A stretch of 64,000 bases of DNA. Source: Heliopora coerulea. Its lineage: Eukaryota; Cnidaria; Anthozoa; Scleralcyonacea; Helioporidae. Numbering within the stretch: position 1 is the first letter of the stretch; every line of letters begins with the position of its first letter. This document shows positions 33,901 through 46,200 of this stretch, piece by piece. The position numbers and the translations under genes were made by a program. The notes under the pieces were generated by a model. It was not told the origin of the DNA and did no database searches. It was given only the letters and a program-made list of their open reading frames with translations. The DNA is taken from positions 124,001 to 188,000 of the forward strand of contig JASJOG010000235.1 of assembly GCA_030142905.1 (NCBI GenBank), in the 5' to 3' direction.

Positions 33901-34295
33901 TATATAAATATTACAAAACAGTTTTTATTTCTTGCATAAAATAAGGAAAGAACTACGCAATAATTAATAATAGCGAATGGCAAACTTTATTTCCAATATG
34001 AAATGGCAAGTTCTCCTAATAATGCTCGTAAACCAATCAAAGGTATCCTTTGGTTGCACCATTGTTCTGGACAACGGTTGTCAATTTTGCTCGTTTGGGG
34101 GAGACATCCTATTGGGAAAGGATAGATGGATAAAAATCGTTGCTTTCGTGTTTGTTTACAAGTAGTACAATGTTGCATTGTGCATTTCATTTTCCCCATC
34201 ATCCCCCCAAAGTAATGATTGTCTCGTCTGAAAGATTACGTAGGAAGAATAATTCTTATTTCGATACTTTTATCTTTGCTGTCCCAACGTATCCT

Positions 34296-34911
34296 TTCAT
34301 TCTTAAATAACCAGACTAATCATTTTTAAGAATGGTTATCCAGACAGACTCTTTGACAGCATCATTAGTTTATTCTTAGATAAAATCCTCTCATCCGTCC
34401 GTTCTCGACACCTAAACACGTACTGTAGTTTTCTCTGCCTTAGACAGATCTCCGTTGTTTACAAATCCGAACTCAACTTAGAAAACTTTTATCCTTTTCT
34501 TTTCCACTGATTATTATTCGCTTCGTTTTTCGCCCTACTTTCCGTTTATCCAGTTTTTTTCCACTTAAAGACTGGGTTCTATCTGGTCTGAGATCGCATG
34601 TCGTTTATTTATTAACGTGTCAATGGTGTGATGCATTGCATGTTGGCCAAAGATGACATTTACACACGCGCATCTCGGACCACAAGGAAATATCGACTTT
34701 GACTGGTAAGAAGTTGGACAGACACCCACTTTCCACCATTTCCTACCACCATCGCGACACTGGTTATCCTGTAACTCCTAACGATTTTTCCATCTTAACC
34801 TTTTCTTCAACTGGTTTCAAACTCCTCCTTAGAGAAAGCCCCCTCATTAATAAACTCAAACCTTCCCTTAACGCTGCCATAGCTTCCTACCCACTTTCCT
34901 TGTTTTGAATT
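34296..34911 (+). pseudogene. PLE-F fragment: RT C-terminus and GIY-YIG, copy A
   Basis: Plus-strand translation gives RNGYPDRLFDSIISLFLDKIL, then after several stops and shifts SGLRSHVVYLLTCQWCDALHVGQ and ISDHKEISTLTGKKLDRHP, and finally HHRDTGYPVTPNDFSIL ... LLLRESPLINKLKPSLNAAI to TGA near 34,909. The last block matches the C-terminus of PLE-B (LLIRESLLIHKLNPTLNSQ). It is a 5'-truncated, dead copy, shared with copy B (58,955-59,572), so it is older than the duplication. Confidence 0.75.
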
Positions 34912-35211
34912 ACAAATTACTGTTATTTTAATTTTAAACTACTTGTAATATTAAATGGTAATTTACTTTTACGTCATTTGCCATTTTATAGCTTACCTGA
35001 TTTGCATGTAACATATACCGCTTGTCATAACAATTTTCCACACTCTTATGGCTGTTATACACATTCTCTGCTTGTCCTTAACTTATATTATAAAACCACA
35101 ACACTGTATCGGGAATAAACTGTGTAATCGACTAAAAGTAATGGTAAATAGCTGAGCTGTTCTTTTTGGAGAAATTGCTATAAGACTGGTTCGCATATTC
35201 GTTTCTACAGT

Positions 35212-35646
35212 TTGCCGCTTAGTAAGCCACGATTGTTGAGGAAATGGCTAGATCGCATTCGTTGCTTTTGCATACCGGTCAACAAGTACACCCTTGTGTG
35301 CAGTGAGCATTTCATTGTCAATCCGAAAAGGATAGGTACTAATAATATTCCTAGCGTCTTTGCTTGGTTTAAACTGACTACTCCAACCTCTACCAAAGGA
35401 GGATCAGCATTATCCTTTCCATCAAATGACGACAATACTGCCAAGATAGTCGCGATCGGCCCAAGTACCAACCAAATTTCAGAAGAAGAAGACAGTGCGG
35501 CGATAGACGTTAGTTCGGAGCCCCTTTATCATTTGCATTTAATGGTCGACACAGCCCTCAAAGAATCTTCATTAGGAACTCAAAGACACAGTGAACATGC
35601 GCTTGATAATAGCGTTAACTCAAATAAGTCTGGCCTTGACCTTTAG
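35212..35646 (+). pseudogene. THAP-domain transposon protein, truncated, copy A
   Basis: The C-terminal half of a THAP zinc finger is clear: LRKWLDRIRC, then NKYTLVCSEHF (the CxxH part of the C2CH finger), then NNIPSVFAW (the AVPTIF-box position). The first cysteine pair is absent and was probably in an upstream exon: CTACAG just before 35212 could be its acceptor. An acidic/serine linker follows to TAG at 35644-35646. Further frame to about 35,880 has more stops (coiled, FYTDFISPELF). THAP fingers bind transposon ends. The copy B equivalent is 60,848-61,291. Confidence 0.7.
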
Positions 35647-35886
35647 ACTGAAGCTTGTTTTCTGCAAGGTGCTTCACTACTTTCACAGGACAGGAAGGCA
35701 GCAGAACGTCAACAAGCGACAACGATTGTATGAAGTCTCTTGGAAAAAAATGAATGAATTAAGGCTAAGGAACTAAACTCCAATAATGTAAAAATTGGAT
35801 AAAACAAAACTAAAGTTCTACACTGATTTCATTAGTCCAGAATTATTTGACATTTGTTTAAAGCAACCATCGCGGCTCAGTGATTA

Positions 35887-36942
35887 GGAACCATGACCAG
35901 CCGACAACTTCAAAAAGTATAAAATAAAACATATTCCGAAGAATAATGTCATCTTGAAAGTGAAGATATGAGTCAATACAAGATAAAACTATTGTTGAAA
36001 CTGTGATATATCGACTTTATTTCAAAGTCATCCTCAGACAGAATGATATTACAATATCATGCCAGAATCTGTATACTATATTGATTCGTATCATTTTCCT
36101 TGGTAAACAAAGTGAAAATCTAGTTAAATCATCCATTTCGAAAATTCGGCGTCGTCTCATTCAACCCGTTAAATTTATCATTATTTATGACACGAATAAA
36201 GTCTTCTATTCTATTTCTAACAAAGATAAGCTTCCGGAAATGTCTCCCAATAATGTCGTCTAACAAATTACTTGTCCTGGCTGCAGCAAAACATAAATAG
36301 GTAAAACCGACCGTTGTCTTCACATACGTCTTTCCGAACATTCTACTCAACATAACACCAGTGCAGTTGTCCAACACTTTCTCGAATGTGAACACGATCA
36401 CTTCATTAATGACTTATACGATCAGTACGACCGACTAAATGACCTTCCCTCATCTTCTAACATATCTACCTCCATAAAAAATTTAATCTTAAATAACTAT
36501 AAAATTCTTCATACGAGTAAGTCTACTCACACCAATAAACTTCTAATAATTGAAGCACTCCACATTAAGTTTAATAAACCTGAGCTTAATTCTGGGCTTA
36601 AAGCTAGATAAGAACTCAACCTTTTTATTTAGATATTGTGCACACTTGTTATCTGTTAGCCTGATACTTCTATTGTTTACGCTCAACCACTTTATTCATT
36701 GTGTTGAGAATTTCTAATTAGCATCATAGCGTCTCAACATCTCAGCATGTAAACTGGAATTACCTGTAGTGTTTCCTAATTCCGTCTCGATGATGTCATC
36801 ACACGTCCTGTCTATAGACTCTGGCATGTTATTTTAATATCATTCTGTCTGAGGATGACTTTGAAATAAAGTCGAAATGTCACAGTTTCAACAATGGTTT
36901 TATTTTGTATTGACTCATATCTTAAGTTTTCAAGATGACATT
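35887..36942 (+). mobile_element. PLE-C family fragment inside the THAP element, copy A
   Basis: The target duplication AGTGATTA lies at 35879-35886 and 36943-36950. The left 190 bp is an inverted terminus (hammerhead position 36001-36041 is decayed, GATA for GAAA). From about 36,085 the plus strand encodes linker and GIY-YIG (IFLGKQSENL ... KTDRCLH ... STQHNTSAVV) with stops at NNVV*, KT*I and KAR*E, ending TAG at 36630-36632. Copy B has PLE-C DNA at the same site, so the insertion predates the duplication. Confidence 0.8.
36845..36885 (+). ncRNA. Hammerhead-ribozyme-like motif, PLE-C fragment
   Basis: Stem I CUGU/ACAG, core CUGAGGA (position 7 is free in hammerheads), extra U, stem II GACUUU-GAAAU-AAAGUC, GAAA, UGUC. 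The core is intact although the neighbouring ORF is broken. Confidence 0.6.
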
Positions 36943-37724
36943 AGTGATTAAGTGTCGGGCAAACTATAGAAACGAATACACGAACCAGGCTTACAGCAAT
37001 TTGTGCAAAAAGGAACCACCTAACTATTTAACATAACTTTTAGTCGATTACAAGGTTATTCCTGATACAGTGTTATGGTTTTGCGTTTCCCTCAAATGTT
37101 GTTCTGCAGATCACAGAGTAGCTTAACATCAGATCACGTGGGGTCAAACTAGCCAATTTGACTTATGCTGTTACAAATATATTATGTTGTCAAGTGCACT
37201 TTTACTTTCGCCATACACTCTTGTTTATAATTATGTCCCTATACGATAAATAAATAATGTAGAATATTAGTTTCTATGTAGTTTAATTTCATGCATTTAA
37301 ATGATGTCGTGAAGACGGAAGAACCAGGCAGGAATCTTTGGCGAAGAATGAATACTAATTCTCAGCATATAATTCGGTTTAAAGCCATAGCAATTGATAA
37401 TTTAAAGCATAATTAATTGAGTAACTTACGTTTTGTCTCGACATGTGACATCATCAGCGTGACTAGGAGTTTATCACCTCGCCCACCTAAGGGAATTAGT
37501 TTGCTGTGAGGACTATTGCTAAGCGACCAAGTGTGAACGATTTAACAATACGCTGACACAAGACACCCCATATCATTTGATGATTCTAAAATCATCAGCT
37601 GTTGTTACTCTAAGTCTGAGTTACAGTACTTTTACGGGAAAGTTTACTTATCTCAAACTAAAGCCTTCCCCAGATACTAAAGTATTCCCCCGATACGGAT
37701 ACAGGCGACCCTCTGAGTTTTTGT

Positions 37725-37800
37725 AGCTCAATGGTTAGAGCGTCTCACCAGCGATCAGAAGGTTACATGTTCGATTCCCGTCAGGGACTCAGAAAGTTTT
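37725..37800 (+). mobile_element. SINE-2 head (tRNA-like)
   Basis: A-box TAGCTCAATGGTTAGAGC and B-box TGTTCGATTCCC are spaced as in tRNA. The acceptor-like ends (GAGTTTTT/AGGGACTC) pair poorly. It is SINE-derived, inside PLE-E. Confidence 0.6.
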
Positions 37801-38554
37801 TCTGATAGAACAGCTTGAGAGCGTGCGTATTAAGAAGTGAACTTTTATGGATGAGAAGCTCAGAAGGGGAGGAGAATGATGTGTGAATCTGAAAGTTGTT
37901 TATGGAAGCTGTGTGATTACTTTGGCAAAGATGAGAAAGGGTGCTTGAAGACGAGGGATTAACAACTTTCTTCCCCATTAAAGCAGATATTACCAAGCAA
38001 TAAGAGACTTGTGTGTAAGAGGCGGGCTGTTTGGTCCGCATTCAACGCGTTACATGATTGACACGAGAAAGAATAAACTACGTAACCTGTCAGACCCTTG
38101 GGAAGTCTGTTTTTGAAAGGGGAAAGATGTGAAAGGCGTTTGGTTGGTCGGAAGACGGTGCGAGTGTCGATATGTGAAAACGAGGAAACTCTTCCAATCC
38201 ATCACAAGAGTCTCTGGTCACTTGGGAATCTAAGCATTGACGGGGAAGAAATTTGTCAATCCCTCGTCTTCAAGCATCCTTACTCATTTTTGCTGTACTA
38301 ATCAGACCTCTTCCATAAACGACTTTCATATTCTCTCAAAATGCTTTCCCCCTTCTGAGCTTCTCATTCGTGAAAGTTTATTTATTCGTAAACTTAGCCT
38401 TTCACCAAACACCAACCTTAGTTCTATTCCCTTGTCTCTATTTTACCTATATGTTCTGTGATATGGACATGCTCAATCTTTTACTCGCTATTTGTCGCTA
38501 ACTTTCCTTCTCTTACGTCCCCAAATCTACAGTTTGTAATATAACCCATTCTAA

Positions 38555-38775
38555 GAGAGATGAATGATCGTGAAGCCCTGTACAAGCTCCTAAACCCATC
38601 CTAAGGTGCAAATTCGATGTATATGTGCGACCTAAGCGGAAGCCACCGGTCATCAGAAGGTTGCTGGTTCGATCCCCGTCCGGGATTCAGAATCGTTTTC
38701 TGAGTACAGGGCTTGACGATCATTCATCTCTCTTAAGATGTATCCAAGCTCTCACGTTTCTCAAACAAAAACTGC
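38555..38775 (+). mobile_element. SINE-2 copies, partly inverted
   Basis: A B-box head (GGTTCGATCCCC, near 38,669) continues into GTTTTCTGAGTACAGGGCTTG and the tail AAGCTCTCACGTTTC. The same tail is found inverted upstream (38,552-38,592, AGAGAGATGAATGATCGTG), so the two tails would form a hairpin. Confidence 0.55.
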
Positions 38776-38825
38776 ATAACCCATCCTTTCACTTATAGAT
38801 CAGTAGTAAATTAGCTCCTAGTTAC

Positions 38826-38862
38826 TCTGATGATGTCGCATATAGCGACGAAACGTTATTTA
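38826..38862 (+). ncRNA. Hammerhead-ribozyme-like core, PLE-E
   Basis: CUGAUGA, extra U, a perfect five-pair stem II (GUCGC-AUAUA-GCGAC), GAAA, then CGUU. Stem I pairing is weak here. The inverted partner at about 37,430-37,465 reads AAAA in place of GAAA. Confidence 0.5.
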
Positions 38863-39014
38863 CTTCATCAATTAAGCTTTAAATTATCAATTGTTATGGC
38901 TTTTATTCCGCGTTATATGACGTCATGGCTTAATAAGTATCACTTTGTTGTTGAGTATTTTACAAAATGCTTGGTTGCAAGACAGAAAATAAAATGAATC
39001 TTCATATTCTTGTC

Positions 39015-39472
39015 AAGAATATTACTGCCCAGTATATCGTTCTTAGTTGCATTGTTGAAACAAACAAAAACGAACCAAGATAGATGAAAGATCTTCAAGC
39101 TCTATACGAAGAAATCGTTTTCTGACTACAGAGCTTGAAGATCGTTCATCTACCTTAAGATATATCCAAGCTCTCACATTTCTAAAATAAAAAAACGAAC
39201 CAGTTAATAATGGAAATAGCTTTTAAGGATTAAGACATCAAGTTGTGAAGTGCCACTGTCCAAAACCGATAAATCATCGTATGAGATGGGATGTCCTGTA
39301 TGTTTGCTAAATATGAGTACGCTGAAAAGACTGGTCTGAGAGACTTTGTTTGCCAGTATATACTGGCAATGTTAGTGATTAAAAATATTTCCATTATCAA
39401 ATGTTTTTTTTTTTTGTTTCAACAATGCTACTAAGGATAATATGCTGGGCAGTAATATTCTTAAAAGGGCTC
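39015..39472. mobile_element. MITE with about 55-bp terminal inverted repeats
   Basis: AGAATATTACTGCCCAGTAT ... TTGCATTGTTGAAACAAAC at 39,016-39,070 is inverted at 39,412-39,472. The interior holds a SINE-2 tail (about 39,085-39,185) and no ORF. The target duplication is unclear. Confidence 0.6.
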
Positions 39473-40009
39473 CGATTCCCGCGTGGTGTTTAATCTTCAT
39501 ATGTCTGTCATGCAATTATGATTGGTGTCCTTAGCAACATAATGTTTACCTCTATTTCTCTCCATCGCTTATTTATTTTTTACGAGGCATAAATGAAATT
39601 TGAAAATTACTACGATTTACATGTTCTACTCAATTATTTTGTGATTGAACTTGACTTTCGAACACCAGTATTGAAGTGCGTAAGATCTTCGTGCAGGACA
39701 AAAGATATTTGACTGGACTTCCTGTCTACCACAGGATGACAAAATATGCGCTGTTATATATCTGCAAGCTTCTAGTTCTATCAGTTCTCCACCGCAGAGA
39801 TTTCATGAGAGAGCACGCATGTGGAAAGCTGGTCATCATTACGTTTTGCTTGGGACATTTTGGTCGTTCTAGTCTCTTGTTAAACAAAAATACCAAGTAG
39901 AATTTTCGCAAACAGTAAACACTTACTGGTCTTTTGGCTACTTTCCACATTACATTGGATACAGAATTCTCCAGTCTAGTCTTGTGGAGATTCTCTAAAA
40001 ATCGTCTAA

Positions 40010-40498
40010 AACATCATCAATTCAGTGGATTCAATCGAAGCCAGTGTGGCTTCGTCTCCTTCCAACCCGTTAGATATTGATGTTACACATGAGAAGGATG
40101 CAGCTTCGGGGAAGCCGAAGCTTATTGAGAAAGAAAGATCTTTATCCGAGACTGATAATGGCAAAACGTCGGGAGAGAAGCGACCTAGAAGTTCGACTGG
40201 TTCAAAACCTGAATCAAACGGATCAAATAAAAAAGGCGCCAAAGATAATTCAATCAGAAAATCACCCAGAGGTCCTGATTGAGAAAACCTAAATTTTAAG
40301 ATAGTAGAATTAACGGACACTATAGGCTCTGGTGTGCCTATTATTCGACGGTTAAAAGCGGCCTACGATGATGAGGTTGCGCGAGACGAAAATGAAGACG
40401 AATTACTGGGAAGCAACTCGTCAAACGAGGACGACCATACGGACAATATCAATGAAGACTTACTTACTACCATGACAGAGGATACGCGAAAATGTTAA
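40010..40498 (+). pseudogene. Unassigned 163-codon ORF with one internal TGA
   Basis: The frame is open from 40010 and reads SVDSIEASVASSPSNPLDID ... DNGKTSGEKRPRSSTGSKPE ... RKSPRGPD, TGA at 40280-40282, then NLNFKIVELTDTIGSGVPII ... DENEDELLGSNSSNEDD ... TEDTRKC and TAA at 40496-40498. The first half is Ser/Lys-rich and hydrophilic, the second is acidic. No ATG opens the frame, but an AG acceptor-like site precedes TGGATTC, so it could be an internal exon. It is not in the duplication. I recognise no family. Decayed exon or retrocopy is the likeliest reading. Confidence 0.4.
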
Positions 40499-42177
40499 TC
40501 AAGCTCAGATTTTCACAAAGCATTTTTTGTAACCATTCAAGAATCCAATGCGTAACTCTGACCGTCAAGCAGACGCTTTAATCATATTTAGACAATAATA
40601 TTGTGATCGTTAAATGTGCCCGGTTAACTATTTCAGTTGGAGTTACTTGGGCCCACCACTTTCTAAAATTCCTGAATTCATGAATTGATACTGTGAATGT
40701 TGTCTATTAAAAGTATTCATTTGAGATATTGGAGTTATGACAATATGATAAACGAAAGTTGCGCACGTTCAAATCATTACTAAATCATTTCAATCTCCAA
40801 ACGAGGATCAAATTCCTGTTAAATACTCAATACCATTCTTGCTATATACACTATGTTGAATGGCATACCAGCGATGTAAAGATGGAAAGCGAAGGTTGGT
40901 TGAGGAGCAATGTTTATTGAAGAATACTTTTTTCGATTCTCCAAGTAGATATGTGAATAACGAAGTTCATAGAGTTACTTGTAATTTAAGCTTAAAAAAT
41001 AAAAAAAAGAAAGCGGATTTCCACTAAGTAAATTTGGTAGGATGGAAAGGCGATATAGTCAGATCTTCAACAAAAAACATAGCTTTAAGAATTCGGTAGA
41101 CTGAAAGTCGTCTAAATCTAGTTGATTTAAAAACATTTACTTACAAAGCAAACGTTGATGAGGTTAAATGATGGTTTGTTGAATGTTCCGTTTCAGCTCC
41201 TGAGCGCGCACTCATACCATGAGCAATTGTTCCTTCTGAAATGACGCAACGGAAGTAAATAAGAGTTTCTGGCATAGAATTTGAATAACAACAAGCTCGA
41301 TGCCTTGGTTATTTATTTCAGAACTATAGAATATAAATGTGTTAGGTTTGTAAGTTGCTTCCCGCTTGCGAAGGTCTTTCCCTTAACATTCAATAATGCA
41401 GATGAGAGAAGAGAGAAAATAGTCAAGAACATGAGAACAGATTATTAGAAACGAAGCTATAGCTACCCATGTACTAGCGCAAAGAGGAGGATTGGCGGAA
41501 GGGGGATGGGCAAGTGAGGACACTTGCTGCGGCCTTTCAATAGGTAAGGCCCCTAAATAAAGGAAAGAAAAAACGTTTGATAACATGAATGACAAATTGT
41601 GAGAGAAAAGGACAACTAATACATTTAGAAAGAAGACGCGCAGGTGAAATTTTACTTCAACAGTCTTATTTTTTCCGGGCCTGAGGTCAATTTGACCCCT
41701 CTACCCCTCCCTCTACCCCTGATCAAAATTGATAATTACGGAGGACGGATGAGATGCTGGGGATGAAACACAGTAGTGACAACCAAGAAAGCATTGAACT
41801 TTCTGACTGTAGAAATGCTGGGAATGACTGATAAATTAAACGCAGCCATTTTGACCCTCTGTGATGTAATCTTTATTAATTTTCAATTCTTTGTTGACTC
41901 AATCTACATTGGACGTGTTTAGAACTTTTGGAAAACAATGTTTGCTTCATTCATTTAACTTGAACTAAATCTTACTTTTCAACGCCACAGATAATCGGCT
42001 TATAGGTATTGACAAGAATTTGATAAACGATAGATTGTTTTATGATGTTGAAGCATTTGACAATATTGACCACTATGTTTTATCCCCATATTTTTATAGG
42101 TATTGTGAATCAGGAAATTATAATTATATTGATCTTGTTTTTGAACTATAATTGTAAATAATCTTATTGCTAATCGA
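40499..42177. other. No gene or recognisable repeat
   Basis: AT-rich DNA between the two duplication copies. There is a pyrimidine-rich patch near 41,690-41,720. I see no exon, transposon end or RNA gene. Confidence 0.4.
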
Positions 42178-42845
42178 TTCAGTTATTATTTTTCCTTGTT
42201 TTCTGCACTTATGACAAAGGCAACGATAAACAGAGCAAGTTTTACCAAAGTTACAGTATGCTCACGCCATCGGTTATTTGACGTTGTAGAATACAGTAAA
42301 CGTCAGCTTATAACACCACTCTCTTATTATATTTACCATCAATGGGAGCCCAGGTAATATCTTATGTCGGGTAATTCCCGCGGAAAAAAAATTCTGAAAT
42401 GAGAAAAATGTTGACTGATAAAGCTTCTTGTCCATCTGCAGAAATAAAAACATGCGTGTTTTTAATAACTCGTAAGTCAACAGTTTCAGATCCCTTTGTT
42501 AATAATAAAATTAATACTAAGTGTTAACTTTTGACCTTAGGAATGCACGTTTGTTGTACCTGTAAACAGGCGACTGAAATTGTTATCGTGATGATTTTGT
42601 CTTAACCCTTTCCCGACTGGAGTTCTTTCCTTGAAAAGTAAAATCGTATGGCGTTAACCAGAGTAAAATGGCAGACTTCCTCGTCGTTTGGGAAAGTGTT
42701 AAAAATGTAAAGGTCGAAGCGCAATTTGTAATAGCGGCTGGTTTAAGATTATTGGTTGAACTTTCAGCCCCATTAAAATTAATGTTTAAATTTAGACTAA
42801 GCTCTGGTTTGGGATTGGCGTCATGATTTAGCGTGCATGTACCTT

Positions 42846-43105
42846 TGCATGTACAATGTATTTTATATTAATAACTCATTTATTATATATCAATATACAT
42901 GTAACTGTACATGAACAATGTAATTTATATTAATAATACGTTTATTATATATTGATATACATGTACCTGTACATTACGCGTATAATGTATTTTATATTAA
43001 TAATAAGTTTATTATGTTTTAATATACATGTAACTGTGCATGTACAATGTGTTTTATATTAATAATACATTTATTATATATTAATACACATGTTCCTGTA
43101 CAAGA
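42846..43105. repeat. AT-rich minisatellite, copy B, about two units
   Basis: The same 129-bp repeat as 11,868-12,645 but contracted (or not expanded). The left and right flanks align directly with copy A. Confidence 0.8.
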
Positions 43106-43232
43106 ATATTGTGCTATATAGTATATTACACTATCTGTAATTTTGTGTCAAGCAGGGTTTCGCATCATAAATAAATGTTCTGTACAGTTCTATTTCTCTT
43201 TATTTTCTTGACTATTTTTTTTGGATTCTTAG

Positions 43233-46200
43233 AATCTAATTCCATCAACCCAGAACGTTGATGTGGCTGGGCGTGTTTTCTATCCAAATCACCATGGAAT
43301 ATTATCATGTCATGGTGATATGTATCGAATGACAACACAAAAAGATCATCGACGCTTCAACAAGTAGGTTTTTATTCCAGTTCTTTTTACGCCCAACTGA
43401 TTTTCCAAACCATTGACCATTGAAAACTGGATCGAAGAAGCCGTCGTGTTGTTGTGAAATCAGATTTAGCAAGCGCGAAGACGACGTCGTAATGAACGTT
43501 TATGTTGCATTGATACCATAATGCAGAACTGAAAAATAAATGTCTATCAATTTGTACACACACTGATGTCTCGAAAACCATCTTTGTGTTACTAGTATTC
43601 TTTGTGCTTTTTAAATATCTGAGATTAGCCATTCAGAGCATAATGATAAAGTCCAAAGTATGATGCAAAAAAATTATTGCAAAACATATAATTTACCGCT
43701 TTTCATTTCCGTTTATATATTTGTTACATACTTCAAATGATATAACACAAACATTATGAAACTGATGAGGTTTCAAGATGTATTTTAAATATAATTTAAG
43801 ATATATAATTTAAGACATATAATTTAAGACATATAATTTAAGCTGAATGTATAATTATCAAAACAGAAAAATTTTGAGTGTATATTGTTCTGTGGAAGTG
43901 CTTCAAGACTCAACTGCCATGTAAAAATGACTGGTCAAAAATTAGCTAAAATAGACATGTAAATACCTATGCAGTCACAAGAGTTGACTGAACGTCCTTG
44001 CCTGGAACATACAGGAATTATCCATTTGAATTGTACACTTTTAATGAACTCCGTTCTCCTCAGTCTTCAGTCCTCCACAGCTGTTGGTAGATGTTCATTA
44101 GGAATTTATTTTGGACACCAATCTATTTCTTAGCTAGCTAGTTGACTAGAAATGAATAAAACACCAATCAAGAAAACTTAAAACTTTTATTGTTAATTTC
44201 TCATATTCCTACATAGTACCATGCTGCAATTTTCAATGAAAGGATGCAGGATCTGCTAGCTTAAAAGAATACCTGCATGCTATGAATTCATCCACATTAG
44301 AACTTATGCTGTACCTGTATTCCACTTGTAATAAGTTTACAAAGCTTCAAGACGTTTGAAAACATGTTTTATGAAACACTTTATAACCAAACCTTGTAGT
44401 TGCGTCTGTATATGGACATATAACCAACACAAAACATTGTTTAGTCAAAAAATCTTTAAAAGACTGTTTTAACCTTTTATAATTAAGCTTAAAATAGCCG
44501 AAAATTCCGAGAAGTCCATCAAACCTGTTCAATTAAACATTTTCTTTGATGTGAAGGTGTAGCATGAATATTAACTTCTCTTACCTACTGAGTGTTTCCG
44601 GTACCCCAAAGGTACGAGTTCAAATCCCGCTCTAGTCAACATTTTTCAGTAAACTTTTGCAGTGTAAGATTATCATGAAAAATTTCAGTTTCATATAGGA
44701 TATATTCTGACCCTCCTACACAGTCATCGTCCAACCTTACGGACAGTTAGATAGAGGTTGTCGAACTTCGAGAGTCTGAATAGAATTGTTGATACCTGAT
44801 CTTCGACAATTTCTTAGCTGTACTTGTTAATTTTCAACACCATATTTTACCGAGAAACATCTTATGCTGACAATTTTCACCCAACACTATATTGTAATCG
44901 GTGAGTTACAGAATGAAAAGATAAAATCTTGCTAATGTACCGTACCACAGTCGATAGTTACCAGTTGTTAATATTCATGTCATGTTCACCCGTTTTATAC
45001 CGTAACCATTCATCTAACGAAGAAATGCAAACCATCGTGACGATTATCCAACTTAAACTAAATAATTCGACTTTCGTTTTAGATGCATTTTCCATAGACT
45101 GGAACTCACGAATACCCTAAAAAGAACTACGCAACTTTTTGGGAATGTGAAGAATACCCTAAGGCTTGGGGACATAGATCCAAGGAGAACCCACTTCCGC
45201 CATATTCACTTCCACGACGTGATGGACCAATGAGGGACGAGACTGTGTTCCCTACAGCAACTATCATACCTCGATTACCAAAGCTAATGCGGCCTGTTCC
45301 AAACAGGTAAGTGAGATTCTTACAAACAATGGCTAATTGGATAAATAACATTCATGAAGAAATTTCTCATTTCTGATCGGCTGAGTCTATTGCAGTTTGA
45401 AGGAAACATAGTCAGAAAAGATGATTAAAGATCGAGAAAAATTCATTTCAAATTTGTTTCGCTTCAAAACATCCGAATAGGCTAAAAAAATCCTGTAAGC
45501 TACGTTTTATTCTGCCGATCAAATACGATCTCCGAATTATGGACTAGAACGGTGGCCGTGGTTTTGAGTAGATTTTCTTTGACCTGCAGTATTCGTTCCT
45601 CACGTGAGTCACTTTCTTCTTTCACTTCTCTCCGGAGCTTCAACCCAAAACATTCCGAAATACCAGTACGTCGTTGATAGGGACGTTTGCAACACAACTT
45701 CACCTTTGGGGGTGCTGGTGGTACATTGGTGGTGCACGTGTCTCTCATCACTGTGACTAGGGTTTGATTCCGGCTCCGTGCAGTTATCTAATTAAAGTTA
45801 CCTTGGTCACATGTGAGAAGAGTGTTATTCAGTTTGACTCTACCAACCATCAAGTTTTCTCCGGATAGTGAGTTTTCCTCCTGTGGTAATACTGGATACA
45901 TTAAGGGTGTCCCTTACTGGATCTTTAGGAAGAACTGCTCAGGTACTTGATAGAGTTATCCAGTATAAATAAAGGTACTTTAACCCTTTACCGGCCGTCC
46001 TTCCACGGCGTTTACCTTTAACGGCCAAAATCGTCCAGCGATATACTGCCAGGTTACGAAAAGACAACTACACCCAATGAATTGTTGAGAGGACGTATTC
46101 CATCGCCATGCTACAGTTTCTAAAGACAATTCATTTCAACAGCTAACTCATCTCAGATAAGGATCACAGATTTGATGTATAGTCAACATATTGTCTGTGC

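Larger units (their letters stand above)
11197..36062 (+). repeat. Segmental duplication, copy A
   Basis: Collinear, same-orientation homology with 42,178-61,712. It starts near 11,197/42,178 and is recognisable to about 36,062/61,712, inside a PLE shared by both copies. Much of the aligned sequence differs by roughly 5-10 percent by eye. Insertions private to copy A are the IS630-type element at 21.4-23.1 kb and PLE-C at 25.2-30.2 kb. The five upstream kilobases with exons 1-3 of the host gene are not part of the duplication. Confidence 0.85.
35093..37087 (+). mobile_element. THAP-encoding DNA transposon, copy A, interrupted by a PLE
   Basis: 35093-35217 is inverted at about 36966-37087 (AATCGACTAAAAGT, ATTCGTTTCTA and similar blocks), giving about 120-bp terminal repeats. 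Between them lies a THAP ORF and, after it, PLE-C-family DNA at 35887-36942. The translation after the THAP stop (FYTDFISPELFDICLK-like) recalls the start of the helix-turn-helix of THAP/DDE_Tnp_4 transposases of the PIF/Harbinger or ISL2EU type. This subtype call is an inference. Confidence 0.6.
37366..38920. mobile_element. PLE-E: arms-only Penelope-like remnant with SINE-2 insertions
   Basis: The outer ends (AAAGCCATAGCAATTGATAA at 37,381 and its complement near 38,905) are inverted. The left arm encodes, on the minus strand, the GIY-YIG end (GYVVYSFSCQSCNALN, then VNPSSSSTLSHLCQSN ... SELLIHKSSLL, about 37,800-38,090). The right arm encodes the same on the plus strand (VNPSSSSILTHFCCTNQ ... 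SELLIRESLFI, to 38,461). No RT lies between. SINE-2 heads or tails are inserted at about 37,725-37,800 and 38,555-38,775. Confidence 0.7.

Noticed and set aside
33977..34202. Overlapping sense and antisense ORFs kept in part in copy B (58,635-58,873)
   Set aside because: Sense and antisense frames are both open over the same bases and the antisense one is broken in copy B. I cannot tell coding from a young repeat.
35205..35471. Minus-strand ORF opposite the THAP frame (also 60844-61116)
   Set aside because: The plus frame has the THAP landmarks. The minus frame has none.
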